DNA of 64,000 nucleotides from Cryobacterium sp. SO1 (GTDB lineage Bacteria > Actinomycetota > Actinomycetes > Actinomycetales > Microbacteriaceae): positions 248,001 through 312,000 of the forward strand of contig NZ_CP067394.1 in assembly GCF_004210215.2 (NCBI RefSeq). The letters are read 5' to 3'. The notes beneath the pieces were generated by a model, which had not been told where the DNA came from, searched no databases, and saw nothing but the letters and a program-made list of their open reading frames with translations. Below, piece by piece: positions 7,855 through 16,641 of the stretch. Both the position numbers and the translations under genes were made by a program. Positions within the stretch are counted from its first letter, which is position 1; the number at the start of each line of letters is the position of its first letter.

Positions 7855-9480
7855 ATGATGACTACCCCCGGAACCGAGCGCGATCGGGCCCAAATCGTCG
7901 CCGCCAAGAAAGAGCGGCAGGCGAGCCGCATCGCGGAGGCCGCATCCGCCGGCATCAAGGTGCTGCTGGTCAAGGTGTTGCTGCTCGGCATCGTCGACGC
8001 GATCAGCGTTTACGCGCTTTTTGTGCTCTTCATCAAGCAGGACTGGCTGGTCTTCAGCCTGGTGCTGCTGGTCACGATCGTCGTGAACTGGGTCTACTTC
8101 CGCGTCAAGGGGCTGCCGGCCAAGTACCTCGCCCCCGGACTTATCTTCCTGCTCATCTTCCAGATCTTCGTCGTCGGATACTCCGGCTACATCGCCTTCA
8201 CCAACTACGGCACCGGCCACAACAGCAACAAAGAAGACGCTGTCAACTCGCTGATCCTCTCCTCGCAAGAGCGGGTGCCGGATTCGCCCAGCTACGCCCT
8301 CACCGTGCTCGAACAGGCCGGCGCTTACAGCTTCCTGGTCACCGACCCCGACGGCGAAATCAGTGTCGGCAACCCGGACTCGCCACTGACCGAGGTCAGC
8401 GACGCCGAAACGGCTGCCTCCGGCCAGGCCATCGGCCTGCCCGGCTACACCGCGCTGAACTTCGCCGAGATCGTGGACAACCAGGAGGCCATCGCCGCCC
8501 TGGCCGTGCCCGTCTCCGACGACCCCAATGACGGCAGCCTCCGCACCCCCGACGGTTCCGCCGCCTACCTCTATCTCTCCGACCTGGTCTACGACGAGGC
8601 CGCCGGCACCATGAGCGACGCCAGCACCGGTGTCGTCTACACCGAAGACCCCTCCCAGGGCTCGTTCGTCGCCGAGGACGGCGCCGACCTGCAGCCCGGC
8701 TGGAAGGTCGAGGTGGGCCTGGCCAACTTCGCCAAGGCCTTCGGCACCGACTCCATCCGCGGCCCGCTGATCAGCGTGACCCTGTGGACCTTCGCCTTCG
8801 CGTTCCTCTCGGTGGCCACGACGTTCGCCCTCGGCCTGTTCCTGGCGATCGTCTTCAACGACCTGCGGATGCGCGGCCGGAACGTCTACAGGGTCGTGAT
8901 GATCCTGCCCTACGCCTTCCCCGCCTTCCTCTCCGCCCTGGTCTGGGCCGGCATGCTCAACCCGCAGTTCGGTTTCATCAACCAGGTCCTGTTCGGTGGG
9001 GCAGAGATCCCCTGGCTGACCAACGAGTGGCTGGCCAAGTTCAGCATCATCTTCGTCAACCTCTGGTTGGGCTTCCCGTACATGTTCCTGGTCTGCACCG
9101 GGGCGCTGCAGTCCATCCCCGGCGAGCTGCAGGAAGCGGCCACTGTGGACGGCGCCCGGCCCTGGCAGGTGTTCAGGCTGATCAAGCTGCCGCTGCTGCT
9201 CGTCTCGGTCTCGCCGCTGCTGATCGCCTCGTTCGCGTTCAACTTCAACAACTTCAACCTCATCTACATGCTCACCAACGGCGGGCCGCGTGACGTGACG
9301 GCGGGGGTGAACGTCGGCGCCACCGACATCCTGATCTCGATGGTCTACAAGGTGGCCTTCGTCGGCGCCAACCGCGACTACGGGCTGGCGAGCGCGTTCT
9401 CGATCCTGATCTTCGTTCTGGTCGCGCTCGTGTCGATCATCAGCTTCAGACAGACCAAGGCACTAGAGGAGTTGAACTGA
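7855..9480 (+). CDS. malF: Maltose/maltodextrin ABC transporter permease (MalF type)
   Basis: A 541-residue inner-membrane permease. Three hydrophobic segments near the N-terminus (about 34-56, 61-79 and 87-115) are followed by a large soluble insertion (about 120-290), as in MalF proteins with an external P2-like loop, and then the conserved permease core. The EAA loop (ELQEAATVDGARPWQVF, around Glu427) is where the ATPase docks. The malG homologue follows after one base. Together they import maltose or maltodextrins delivered by the upstream lipoprotein. Confidence 0.92.
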   Translation: MMTTPGTERDRAQIVAAKKERQASRIAEAASAGIKVLLVKVLLLGIVDAISVYALFVLFIKQDWLVFSLVLLVTIVVNWVYFRVKGLPAKYLAPGLIFLLIFQIFVVGYSGYIAFTNYGTGHNSNKEDAVNSLILSSQERVPDSPSYALTVLEQAGAYSFLVTDPDGEISVGNPDSPLTEVSDAETAASGQAIGLPGYTALNFAEIVDNQEAIAALAVPVSDDPNDGSLRTPDGSAAYLYLSDLVYDEAAGTMSDASTGVVYTEDPSQGSFVAEDGADLQPGWKVEVGLANFAKAFGTDSIRGPLISVTLWTFAFAFLSVATTFALGLFLAIVFNDLRMRGRNVYRVVMILPYAFPAFLSALVWAGMLNPQFGFINQVLFGGAEIPWLTNEWLAKFSIIFVNLWLGFPYMFLVCTGALQSIPGELQEAATVDGARPWQVFRLIKLPLLLVSVSPLLIASFAFNFNNFNLIYMLTNGGPRDVTAGVNVGATDILISMVYKVAFVGANRDYGLASAFSILIFVLVALVSIISFRQTKALEELN

Positions 9481-9481
9481 G

Positions 9482-10396
9482 ATGGCGACAACGACTATCG
9501 CAGCCCCGAGCGGCACGGACTTCATTCCGGTGAGGCACCCGTTCAACTTCGGCAGCTGGTTCCGCGCCACCGGCTGGCGTCACCTGGTCGGTGCCGTCAT
9601 GGTGATCTTCTCCGCCTTTCCGCTGCTCTACGTGCTCTCGGCGTCGCTGCACCCCGGCGGAACCCTGATCACCGCGAACGGCCTGTTCAGCCAGATCGAC
9701 ATCGGCAGCTACGTCACCCTGTTCAACCTGCCGCAGCAGCCGTACGCGGCCTGGTACGGCAACACCCTGCTGATCGGCGGCATCACCTCCGCCGGCACCG
9801 TGTTCCTCGGCGCCCTGGCCGCGTACTCCTTCTCCCGGATGCGTTTCACCGGCCGTCGCGCCGGCCTGCTGATGCTCGTGCTGGTGCAGATGTTCCCGCA
9901 GCTGCTGGCCGTCGTGGCGATCTTCCTGCTGCTCAACGGCATCTCGGACATCTTCCCGGCGATCGGCCTAGACACCCAGATCGGCCTGATCATGGTGTAC
10001 CTCGGCGGCGCGCTCGGCGTGAACACCTATCTGATGTACGGCTTCTTCAACACGATCCCGGCCTCCATCGACGAGGCCGCCAAGCTCGACGGCGCCGGCC
10101 ACGCCCGGATCTTCTTCACCATCATCCTTCGGCTGGTCGCGCCCATCCTCGCGGTGGTCGGGCTGCTGTCATTCGTGGGCACCACCAACGAGTTCGTGAT
10201 CGCAAGCATCGTGCTGATCACCCCGGAGAAGCAGACCCTCGCGGTGGGCCTGTACCAGTTCGTGTCGCAGGAGTTCTCGAGCAACTACTCGGTCTTCGCG
10301 GCCGGTGCCGTGCTCGCGGCCCTGCCCGTGATGGCGCTGTTCCTCTGGCTGCAGAAGTACATCGTGGGCGGCCTGACGGCCGGATCGGTCAAGTAA
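9482..10396 (+). CDS. malG: Maltose/maltodextrin ABC transporter permease (MalG type)
   Basis: A 304-residue second permease of the heterodimeric importer, with six predicted transmembrane segments. The EAA motif DEAAKLDGAGHARIFF (around Glu198) is intact. The ATG starts one base after the malF stop, so translation is probably coupled. The C-terminus KYIVGGLTAGSVK is the usual MalG ending that contacts the ATPase. The GH13 gene follows after 8 bases. Confidence 0.93.
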   Translation: MATTTIAAPSGTDFIPVRHPFNFGSWFRATGWRHLVGAVMVIFSAFPLLYVLSASLHPGGTLITANGLFSQIDIGSYVTLFNLPQQPYAAWYGNTLLIGGITSAGTVFLGALAAYSFSRMRFTGRRAGLLMLVLVQMFPQLLAVVAIFLLLNGISDIFPAIGLDTQIGLIMVYLGGALGVNTYLMYGFFNTIPASIDEAAKLDGAGHARIFFTIILRLVAPILAVVGLLSFVGTTNEFVIASIVLITPEKQTLAVGLYQFVSQEFSSNYSVFAAGAVLAALPVMALFLWLQKYIVGGLTAGSVK

Positions 10397-10404
10397 CTTA
10401 CCCG

Positions 10405-12330
10405 ATGCTCCCGCACCACCCGCTCCCGTTCCACCTGCTTCCGCACCATGACGGCTCGCCGCTGTATGTCTCCACCCAGGCGCCGGTGCTCGGCGGCATC
10501 GTCACCGTGCGGTTGCGCATCCCGCTCGCGTTCGGTGACGTGGCGATGGTGCGCACCCGCTCCAATCCCGACCAGGAACCGCGCTTCGGCGACGCCCGGC
10601 CGCTCGGCAGCGCCGGGGAATTCGAGGCCGGCTACGCCTGGTGGGCCGCCGACCTGGTGGTGGGGAACCCGGTACACGGCTACAGGTTTTTGCTCAGCAT
10701 GGCCGACGGCGCGCACTGGTGGTTGAACGCGAGCGGGCTGCACGACATCGAAACCCTCGACTCGGAGGACTTCAAGCTCGTGGCCCATCCGGCCCCGCCG
10801 GACTGGGCGGCGACCAGCGTGATGTACCAGGTCTTCCCCGACCGGTTCGCCCGGTCTGCCGCCGCCGAGCACCGCAAGGCGCCGGACTGGGCGATGCCCG
10901 CCGAGTGGGACGACGCCGTCGACCAGCTCCAGCCGGGCCGGTCGCACCAGTTCTACGGCGGCGACCTCGACGGCATCACCGAGCACCTCGACCACCTCGA
11001 GCGTCTTGGCGTGACCCTGCTCTACCTCACCCCGGTGTTCCCCGGCGGCTCCAACCACCGCTACGACGCGGCCGGCTTCACCGAGGTCGACCCGTTGCTC
11101 GGCGGCGACACGGCGCTGATCCGGCTCGTCACGGCCGCCCACGCCCGCGGGCTCAAGGTGATCGGCGACCTGACCGCCAACCACTCCGGTGACGGCCACG
11201 AGTGGTTCCAGGCCGCTCACCTCACCCCGGCGGCTCCGGAGAGCGCCTTCTACTACTGGCTCGACCCCGAGCAGCGCGACTACATGTCCTGGCTGGGCGT
11301 GCCCGAGCTGCCCAAGTTCAACTGGAGCTCGGCCGAGCTCCGCCGCCGGTTCATCGACGGACCCGACTCGGTGGTCGCACGGTGGCTCGAGGCGCCGTAC
11401 AACCTGGACGGTTGGCGCATCGACGTGGCGAACATGACCGGCAGGCTCGGCGACGAAGATCTCAATGCCGACGTGCGTCAGACCATCCGCCGCACCATGA
11501 TCGAGGTGAACCCCGACACCATCCTGCTCGGCGAATTCACCAACGACGCCTCGGCCGACTTCCAGGGCGACGCTTGGCACGGCGCGATGACCTACGCCAA
11601 CTTCACCCGGCCGCTCTGGGCCTGGCTCTGCCGGCCCGACCCGGTTCCGTCCTTCTTCGGGCTGCCGCTCGGCAGTATCCCGGCGCACACCGGCGAGCAG
11701 TTCCACCGGGCGCACACCCGGTTCGCCGCCGGCTTCCCCTGGCGCACCCGGCTGGCCACCATGAACGCCCTGGACACCCACGACACGGCCCGGTTCCGCA
11801 CGCACGCCGACGCCGCGACTGTGCCGGTGGCCGTGGGCCTCTCGGTGACCCTGCCGGGCATCCCTGTGGTCTTCGCCGGCGACGAGTTCGGCCTCGTCGG
11901 CGTCGACGGCGAACACTCCCGCACGCCGATGCCGTGGGGGAGCGCGGCCGAGCCGGACGTCGCCGCGACCATCGACCTGTATTCGACGCTGATCGGCCTC
12001 CGCCGCGGCCATGAGGCCCTCAGCACGGGCGGGCTGCGCTGGCTGCACGTGGGAGAGGACGCGCTCGTCTACGTGCGCGAGACCGAGCAGGAGTCGGTGC
12101 TGCTGCTGGCGACCCGGGCCGCCGCCGAAGTGACCCTGCCGGGCTGGGTGCTGCCCGTCGGCGGGCTCACCGGCGAGCTGCGGCCCGAGACCGGAACGGC
12201 TGCCTGCACGGTGTCCGCCGCGGGCGTCCGGCTGGTCGCCCCCGGCGCATCCTTCACCGCCTGGGCGCTGCCCGGCGTCACAATCGGCCCGGATGCCCGC
12301 CCTGTGTCGCCGACGGGTCTCGCGAGGTGA
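10405..12330 (+). CDS. GH13 neopullulanase / cyclomaltodextrinase-like enzyme
   Basis: A 641-residue protein. An N-terminal beta-sandwich of the CBM34 type (about 1-125) precedes the GH13 barrel and a C-terminal sheet. The catalytic residues are Asp340 (GWRIDVANM), Glu377 (LLGEFTND) and Asp460 (ALDTHDTARF). No signal peptide is seen, so it should act in the cytoplasm on imported maltodextrins or cyclodextrins, giving maltose or glucose for the divergent alpha-glucosidase to finish. It is the last gene of the transporter operon. Alternatives within the subfamily (maltogenic amylase, alpha-amylase) cannot be excluded. Confidence 0.88.
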   Translation: MLPHHPLPFHLLPHHDGSPLYVSTQAPVLGGIVTVRLRIPLAFGDVAMVRTRSNPDQEPRFGDARPLGSAGEFEAGYAWWAADLVVGNPVHGYRFLLSMADGAHWWLNASGLHDIETLDSEDFKLVAHPAPPDWAATSVMYQVFPDRFARSAAAEHRKAPDWAMPAEWDDAVDQLQPGRSHQFYGGDLDGITEHLDHLERLGVTLLYLTPVFPGGSNHRYDAAGFTEVDPLLGGDTALIRLVTAAHARGLKVIGDLTANHSGDGHEWFQAAHLTPAAPESAFYYWLDPEQRDYMSWLGVPELPKFNWSSAELRRRFIDGPDSVVARWLEAPYNLDGWRIDVANMTGRLGDEDLNADVRQTIRRTMIEVNPDTILLGEFTNDASADFQGDAWHGAMTYANFTRPLWAWLCRPDPVPSFFGLPLGSIPAHTGEQFHRAHTRFAAGFPWRTRLATMNALDTHDTARFRTHADAATVPVAVGLSVTLPGIPVVFAGDEFGLVGVDGEHSRTPMPWGSAAEPDVAATIDLYSTLIGLRRGHEALSTGGLRWLHVGEDALVYVRETEQESVLLLATRAAAEVTLPGWVLPVGGLTGELRPETGTAACTVSAAGVRLVAPGASFTAWALPGVTIGPDARPVSPTGLAR

Positions 12331-12383
12331 TAATGTTTACCGGTTGCCAAAAGCACGGTTCAACTTCAGAAGTTTGAAGTTTT

Positions 12384-12455
<72 letters not shown>

Positions 12456-12486
12456 CAGGCTTGAGAGCTAGGCTCTGAAAGTCTAA

Positions 12487-12560
12487 GGCGGGGTAGCTCA
12501 GTTGGTTAGAGCACACGGCTCATAATCGTGGTGTCGCGGGTTCAATTCCCGCTCCCGCTA
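12487..12560 (+). tRNA. tRNA-Met (CAT), elongator type
   Basis: 74 nt. The acceptor starts GGCGGGG and pairs with TCCCGCT through G-U pairs at both ends. The anticodon loop is CTCATAA, and the T stem GCGGG/CCCGC is perfect. The stem lacks the three consecutive G-C pairs next to the anticodon that mark an initiator tRNA, so I call it an elongator. Confidence 0.93.
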
Positions 12561-12565
12561 CACAC

Positions 12566-12602
12566 GGCCCGAACTTCTCACGAAGATTCGGGCCTTTTCT
12601 TT
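12566..12602 (+). terminator. Rho-independent terminator of the tRNA-Thr/tRNA-Met unit
   Basis: GGCCCGAA and TTCGGGCC form an 8-bp stem followed by TTTTCTTT, six bases after the tRNA-Met gene. The 215 bases beyond it (12603-12817) hold nothing I recognise. Confidence 0.9.
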
Positions 12603-12817
12603 GCCCGTCCTGGCCCGTCAGCGGGTGGTTTCAGCGCATCGTATTGGGTGCACACCGCGATATGCACAGGGTTTCTGACTCTTTCCCCCGTGGGGAGCAG
12701 AAGGCCCTGATATAAGGAAATAGTGCGATTCAAAGGACGGAATCGGCCACAGGGTCCTTATATGCGACCGTTTTCCTAATTGGGCGCTCGGGTCCCGAAC
12801 CGCACCGCCACCAGGGG

Positions 12818-13903
12818 CTACCGGCGCCCGGCGCCGAGCCACTCCGCGCGGGGCGTCAACAGCACGGGATCGGGGCGGTCGGCATCCGTCGTCAGGTCGA
12901 CCCGGTGCCCCTCGGTCGCGGCGCGCTGCAGGGACTCCATGGCATCGAGCACGTGCAAGGCGAGCTCGCCGGTGGCGCGGGCGTTGTGCCGGGGCAGTGT
13001 GCGGATCAGGTCGAGGAGGCCGATGCCGCGGGCGCCGTCGACGTAGCCGGCCAGCAGGTCGAGCAGGTGGAAGCCGCCATCGTTCAGGCGCCGGTGGCTG
13101 GTGGGGCCGTCGAAGGTGTTCGGGTCGCCGACGCAGAGGGTGCCCTCTGTGCCGTGCACCTCGATCGGCGATGCCACGGTGGCTGTGCAGTCACAGCTCA
13201 TCGTGATCGTCGACAGAGCGCCGCTGACGTGTTCGAGCACCCCGGTGACGTGGGTGTCGACGAAGACCGGGATGCTTTCGCCGGCCCGCGGCCCTGCGCG
13301 GATGACCCGGTGATCCTGCGGCCTGCTGGACGCGCCGGTCACCGATCGGATCGGACCGAGCAGGTGGATCAGCGCAGCGATGTAGTACGGGCCCATGTCG
13401 AAGAGCGGGTCGCCGCCCTCGCGGTAGTAGAAGTCCGGGTTGGGGTGCCAGAGTTCGTGCCCGGCGGTGACCATGACCGCTGACGCCGCGACGGGGTGGC
13501 CGATCAGGCCGTTGTCGATCGCGGCCCTGGCGGTCTGGATACCGGTGCCGAGCACGGTGTCGGGCGCGGACCCGACCCGCACGCCCGCGTGCGCTGCGGC
13601 CTCGAGGATGCTGCGGCCCTTGGCCAGGGTCACCGCCAGCGGCTTCTCGCCGTAGACCTGCTTGCCCTGGTTGATGGCCCCGGCCGCGATCTCGGCGTGC
13701 GCGGCCGGGGTGGTGAGGTTGAGCACGGTGTCGACGTCGTCACTGGCAAGCAGATCGGCCACCGTCATCGCGCGGGCGGCCGGCAGTGCGGCCGCCACCG
13801 TTCGTGCGCGGCCTGGATCCAGATCGGCCACGGCCGTGATGACCACGGCGTCACTGGCCGCCAGCGTCTCGAGGTAGGCGGCGGAGATGACGCCGAGGCC
13901 CAC
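12818..13903 (-). CDS. Gfo/Idh/MocA family oxidoreductase, probably 5'-damaged
   Basis: A 361-residue NAD(P)-dependent sugar dehydrogenase-like protein. The Rossmann motif GLGVIS, GEKPLA (the conserved EKP) and a GPYYIAAL segment are visible. Family members normally start several residues earlier with a strand before the GxGxxG. In frame upstream, the sequence reads GTG ACA CCG CAT TGA CTG GGC ATC, then GTG at 13903. The first GTG (13927) overlaps the stop of the upstream thuA remnant, as in coupled genes. This suggests a CGA to TGA change at codon 5, leaving only a shorter GTG start that removes the first beta strand. The gene is probably inactive or weakly translated. Its substrate is unknown; the context is sugar metabolism. 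Confidence 0.75.
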   Translation of the reverse strand: MGLGVISAAYLETLAASDAVVITAVADLDPGRARTVAAALPAARAMTVADLLASDDVDTVLNLTTPAAHAEIAAGAINQGKQVYGEKPLAVTLAKGRSILEAAAHAGVRVGSAPDTVLGTGIQTARAAIDNGLIGHPVAASAVMVTAGHELWHPNPDFYYREGGDPLFDMGPYYIAALIHLLGPIRSVTGASSRPQDHRVIRAGPRAGESIPVFVDTHVTGVLEHVSGALSTITMSCDCTATVASPIEVHGTEGTLCVGDPNTFDGPTSHRRLNDGGFHLLDLLAGYVDGARGIGLLDLIRTLPRHNARATGELALHVLDAMESLQRAATEGHRVDLTTDADRPDPVLLTPRAEWLGAGRR

Positions 13904-13923
13904 GATGCCCAGTCAATGCGGTG

Positions 13924-14286
13924 TCACTTCTCGGCTGGTATGCGATTCGCGCACAGCATGCCCCTCTCGATGATGGTGCGAACGGACGGATCCTCGAGCA
14001 CATCCAGGCTGTGCCCCGGCGTCGTCACGACAATGCGGGCGCGGCCCCACTGCCGGGTCCAGACGGCCGGCGACGTCACCGGCCGGTGCCACGGCTGCCA
14101 TGCCTGCGCCGGATGCGTTGTGGTCGCGAGCACGTCGCAGAGATCATCGTGCAGCACCCAGTATGGCTCGGTCGTGAGGCTGAAGTCCGCCAGGCCCGCG
14201 GTGACCGGATGCTTACGGCCCGCTTTCGTTACGCTGACCAGGTACTCCAGGTAGTTCTCCTCGTCGCCGCCCACCCGCAGCTCCGG
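13924..14286 (-). pseudogene. ThuA-like protein, C-terminal remnant
   Basis: The last 120 or so codons of a ThuA-type (trehalose utilisation, glutamine-amidotransferase-like fold) protein are readable. They contain HPVTAGLADF, a YWVLHDD segment, PAVWTRQWGRARIV and TTPGHSLDVLEDPSVRTII. Homology stops near 14286, where the sequence passes into a GH3 fragment on the other strand, and no start codon remains for the family's N-terminal half. Its TGA overlaps the likely original start of the oxidoreductase gene downstream, so the two once formed an operon. The exact junction is uncertain by about 10 bases. Confidence 0.8.
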
Positions 14287-14841
14287 GGCAGTGGCTATTC
14301 TTTCGTGCACCCGATCCTGGGCGGTCCGTCGGAGGTGACCAGCGTCGACAGCACTCCGGTGCTTCCGTTCGGGCACGGGCTGAGCTACACCACCTTCGAC
14401 CGCACCGGATTGACGGCCGACACCGAGGTCGCGGCCGGCGGCACGTTCTCGGCGAGTGTGCGCATCCGCAACACCGGCGGGCGGGCCGGCACCGACCTCG
14501 TGCAGCTTTACGCGCGGGATGTGCACGCCAGCGTCACCCGGCCTGTCGCTCAGTTGCTCGGGTACCACCGCCTGACGCTCGAGCCCGGCGACGAGGCCGT
14601 GGTGCGCTTCGAGGTTCCGACGGCCCGGCTGGCGTTCACCGGCCTGCGGCACGAGCGCATCGTCGAACCCGGCCGGGTGGACCTGTGGGTCGGTGGTTCG
14701 TGCGCGGACAAGCAGACCGAGACCGGCATCACCATCACCGGGGCCGTGCACCGGGTGACCCTGGCGGATGGCCGCCTGGTGTTGAGCACGGCCGAGCGGA
14801 TGGCGGAGCCGTCGCGGGGGACCGAGCCGGTGCCGGTTTAG
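14287..14841 (+). pseudogene. Glycoside hydrolase family 3 beta-glucosidase, C-terminal remnant
   Basis: About 184 codons match the C-terminus of GH3 beta-glucosidases. The segment YSFVHPILGGPSEVTSVD leads into PVLPFGHGLSYTTF, followed by a fibronectin type III-like domain with VRIRNTGGRAGTDLVQLYARD. The whole catalytic N-terminal part is absent. It abuts the thuA remnant head to head, so one deletion probably removed the 5' halves of two divergent genes and the promoter region between them. Confidence 0.82.
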
Positions 14842-15414
14842 CGGCGACGGCCGCGTGGTTACGGTCTAGTGGCGATGGCCGGGTGGCTGCTGCGCCGCGC
14901 GTGGTTGCTGCGCCGCGCGTGGTTGGGTGCGCCGCGCGAGGTAGGCGGGGCAAGCGCCGGTAGGCGGGTGGCGCGCCACCCGCCTAGCGGCGCCTAGCCC
15001 GCCCGGCGCGAAATGGCCTCACGGACGGATGCCGCCGCGCTCAACGATGCCGCGCTCGGCGAGGAGCCCTCGGACGGCACCCGCGCGGGGGTGGCCGCGC
15101 AGTGCGCAGAAGACCCAGCGCGCAGAAGACCCTGTGCGCAGAGGAAGGGGCAGGCCGCCCCGATGACGGCCCGCCCCATGCGGAGATGCTTCTGGTGTGA
15201 CCTCGGTCGGGCCCTATCAACGGTGCCTCAGGGCCACACTTCGGGGAGCACCCCCGTATGGGGGGATAGTAACCTGGTTTTCCCGGCTTCGTAAGGAGTC
15301 GGGTGCGGATATCTGCGCCGCGGGGTGCGTTATTTGGCAGGATATTCAGAAACGCAGGCGCGGTGTGGCATCGGGGACCCCGGACAGCCGCCGCGCCGGA
15401 ACTTGGGGAGAGCT
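14842..15414. other. 573-bp gap without a convincing gene
   Basis: Very GC-rich sequence after the GH3 remnant. It holds a tandem repeat of GCTGCGCCGCGCGTGGTT around 14886-14922 and a short hairpin CCCCC-GTAT-GGGGG at 15251-15264. The small reading frames here have no recognisable family. The last 150 bases presumably contain the promoter of the acyl-CoA dehydrogenase cluster. Confidence 0.6.
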
Positions 15415-16641
15415 ATGACGACGCAGCCAGGCTCCGCGGCGGTCATCGTCGGGGGAGTGAGCGGGAGTCGCGGATCCCGGCGGCCGGAGGACCTCGGGCG
15501 GCTGGCGCACCTCGCCGAGGCGGCCTGGGCCGTGGACGGCAACGCCGAGCGGGCCATCCGGTTCGCCGTGGCAAAGGGTGTCGGACTGCCGCAGCCCGGC
15601 TCCGGCCACACCGTTGCCCTGTTCGACGCCCTCGCCACAGTGGCCGCGGCCGACCTCACTGCCGCCAGGGTTCTCGAGGCGCACAAGGATGCCCTCGCGA
15701 TTCTGCAGCAGGCCCCGGGGCCAGCCAGCACGGTTCTGACGCGCACTGTCCCCGCCAGCACTGTCCCCGCCAGCACTGTCCCCGCCAGGGCCGTCCCCGC
15801 CATCGCCGTCCCGGACAGCACGGTCCCGGCCAGCGCCGTCCGGACAAACCCAGCCTCGGCCAGCTGGGGTGTCTTCGCGGCGGAGGGTCGCGGCCAACGG
15901 GTCGACGCCATCAGCACCCCGGCCGGCTGGCGGCTGAGCGGCCGGAAGCCCTGGTGCTCGCTGGCCGGGTCGCTCAGCCACGCGCTGGTCACCGCACACA
16001 CCACGACGGCGGGCGCGGAGCCGGCCCGGCGGCGGCTGTTCGCCGTTGACCTGGTCGACCCGGGCATCACGGTGCGGCAGGACGCCTGGTTCGCGACGGG
16101 ACTCGTCGAGGTGACCAGCGGCCCGGTGGACTTCGCCGGGGTTGCCGCGCTGCCCGTCGGAGACGACGGGTGGTACCTCACCCGGCCCGGGTTCAGTTGG
16201 GGCGGTATCCAGGTGGCGGCGTGCTGGTTCGGCGGCGCCGTGGGCGTGGCGAGGCACCTGCGCACCGCCGCCGCACAGCGGTCGGCCACCGGCGGGCGGG
16301 AACCCGACCAGATCCTGCTGGCCCACCTGGGCGCGGTGGACCTGGCGCTCAGGGGCGCTGGCGCCGCCCTGTTCGACGCCGCCGGGGCAATCGACCGGGG
16401 CGAGGCCGTCGGTGATGCCGGCGCACTGTTGGCTGCCCGGGTGCGCGGGCTCGTCGCGCGCACCGTGGACGAGGTGCTCTCCAGGGTCGGGCACGCGCTC
16501 GGACCGGCCCCGCTCGCTCTGGACGCCCGGCACTCCCGCCGGGTGGCCGACCTCAGCCTGTATATCCGTCAGCACCACGCTGAGCGGGACGACGCCGCGC
16601 TCGGCAGTCGCCTGGTTGCGGAGGAGGCGCCGTCATGGTGA
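15415..16641 (+). CDS. Acyl-CoA dehydrogenase-like protein, first gene of an uncharacterised cluster
   Basis: A 408-residue flavin-dependent acyl-CoA dehydrogenase-family protein. The central region (WGVFAAEGRG, then GWRLSGRKPWCSLAG) resembles the beta-domain, and the C-terminal part (about 250-400) is alpha-helical. GGGGAG precedes the ATG at 15415. The usual catalytic glutamate is not obvious, so the reaction may differ from fatty-acid oxidation. Residues 111-140 are a 15-bp minisatellite giving TVPAS repeats, probably a flexible loop. Its stop overlaps the PIG-L/methyltransferase start by 7 bases, so the cluster is translationally coupled. Confidence 0.82.
   Translation: MTTQPGSAAVIVGGVSGSRGSRRPEDLGRLAHLAEAAWAVDGNAERAIRFAVAKGVGLPQPGSGHTVALFDALATVAAADLTAARVLEAHKDALAILQQAPGPASTVLTRTVPASTVPASTVPARAVPAIAVPDSTVPASAVRTNPASASWGVFAAEGRGQRVDAISTPAGWRLSGRKPWCSLAGSLSHALVTAHTTTAGAEPARRRLFAVDLVDPGITVRQDAWFATGLVEVTSGPVDFAGVAALPVGDDGWYLTRPGFSWGGIQVAACWFGGAVGVARHLRTAAAQRSATGGREPDQILLAHLGAVDLALRGAGAALFDAAGAIDRGEAVGDAGALLAARVRGLVARTVDEVLSRVGHALGPAPLALDARHSRRVADLSLYIRQHHAERDDAALGSRLVAEEAPSW
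15745..15834 (+). repeat. In-frame 15-bp minisatellite (six units)
   Basis: Units of ACTGTCCCCGCCAGC at 15745, 15760 and 15775, then three diverged units at 15790, 15805 and 15820. They code for TVPAS and variants inside the acyl-CoA dehydrogenase-like gene. Unit length is a multiple of three, so gain or loss of units keeps the frame. Confidence 0.85.

Noticed and set aside
6490..8268. A 592-codon open frame on the minus strand
   Set aside because: It lies opposite the well-supported malE and malF genes and has no recognisable domain.
10285..12048. A 587-codon open frame on the minus strand
   Set aside because: The other strand carries an intact GH13 enzyme with all catalytic residues.
13913..13915. 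TGA read as selenocysteine in the oxidoreductase
   Set aside because: The position is four codons after the start, has no known Sec in this family, and no hairpin of the expected type follows; a nonsense change is simpler.
15013..15294. A 93-codon frame in the gap before the acyl-CoA dehydrogenase gene
   Set aside because: No ribosome-binding site, no family, and composition typical of non-coding GC-rich DNA.
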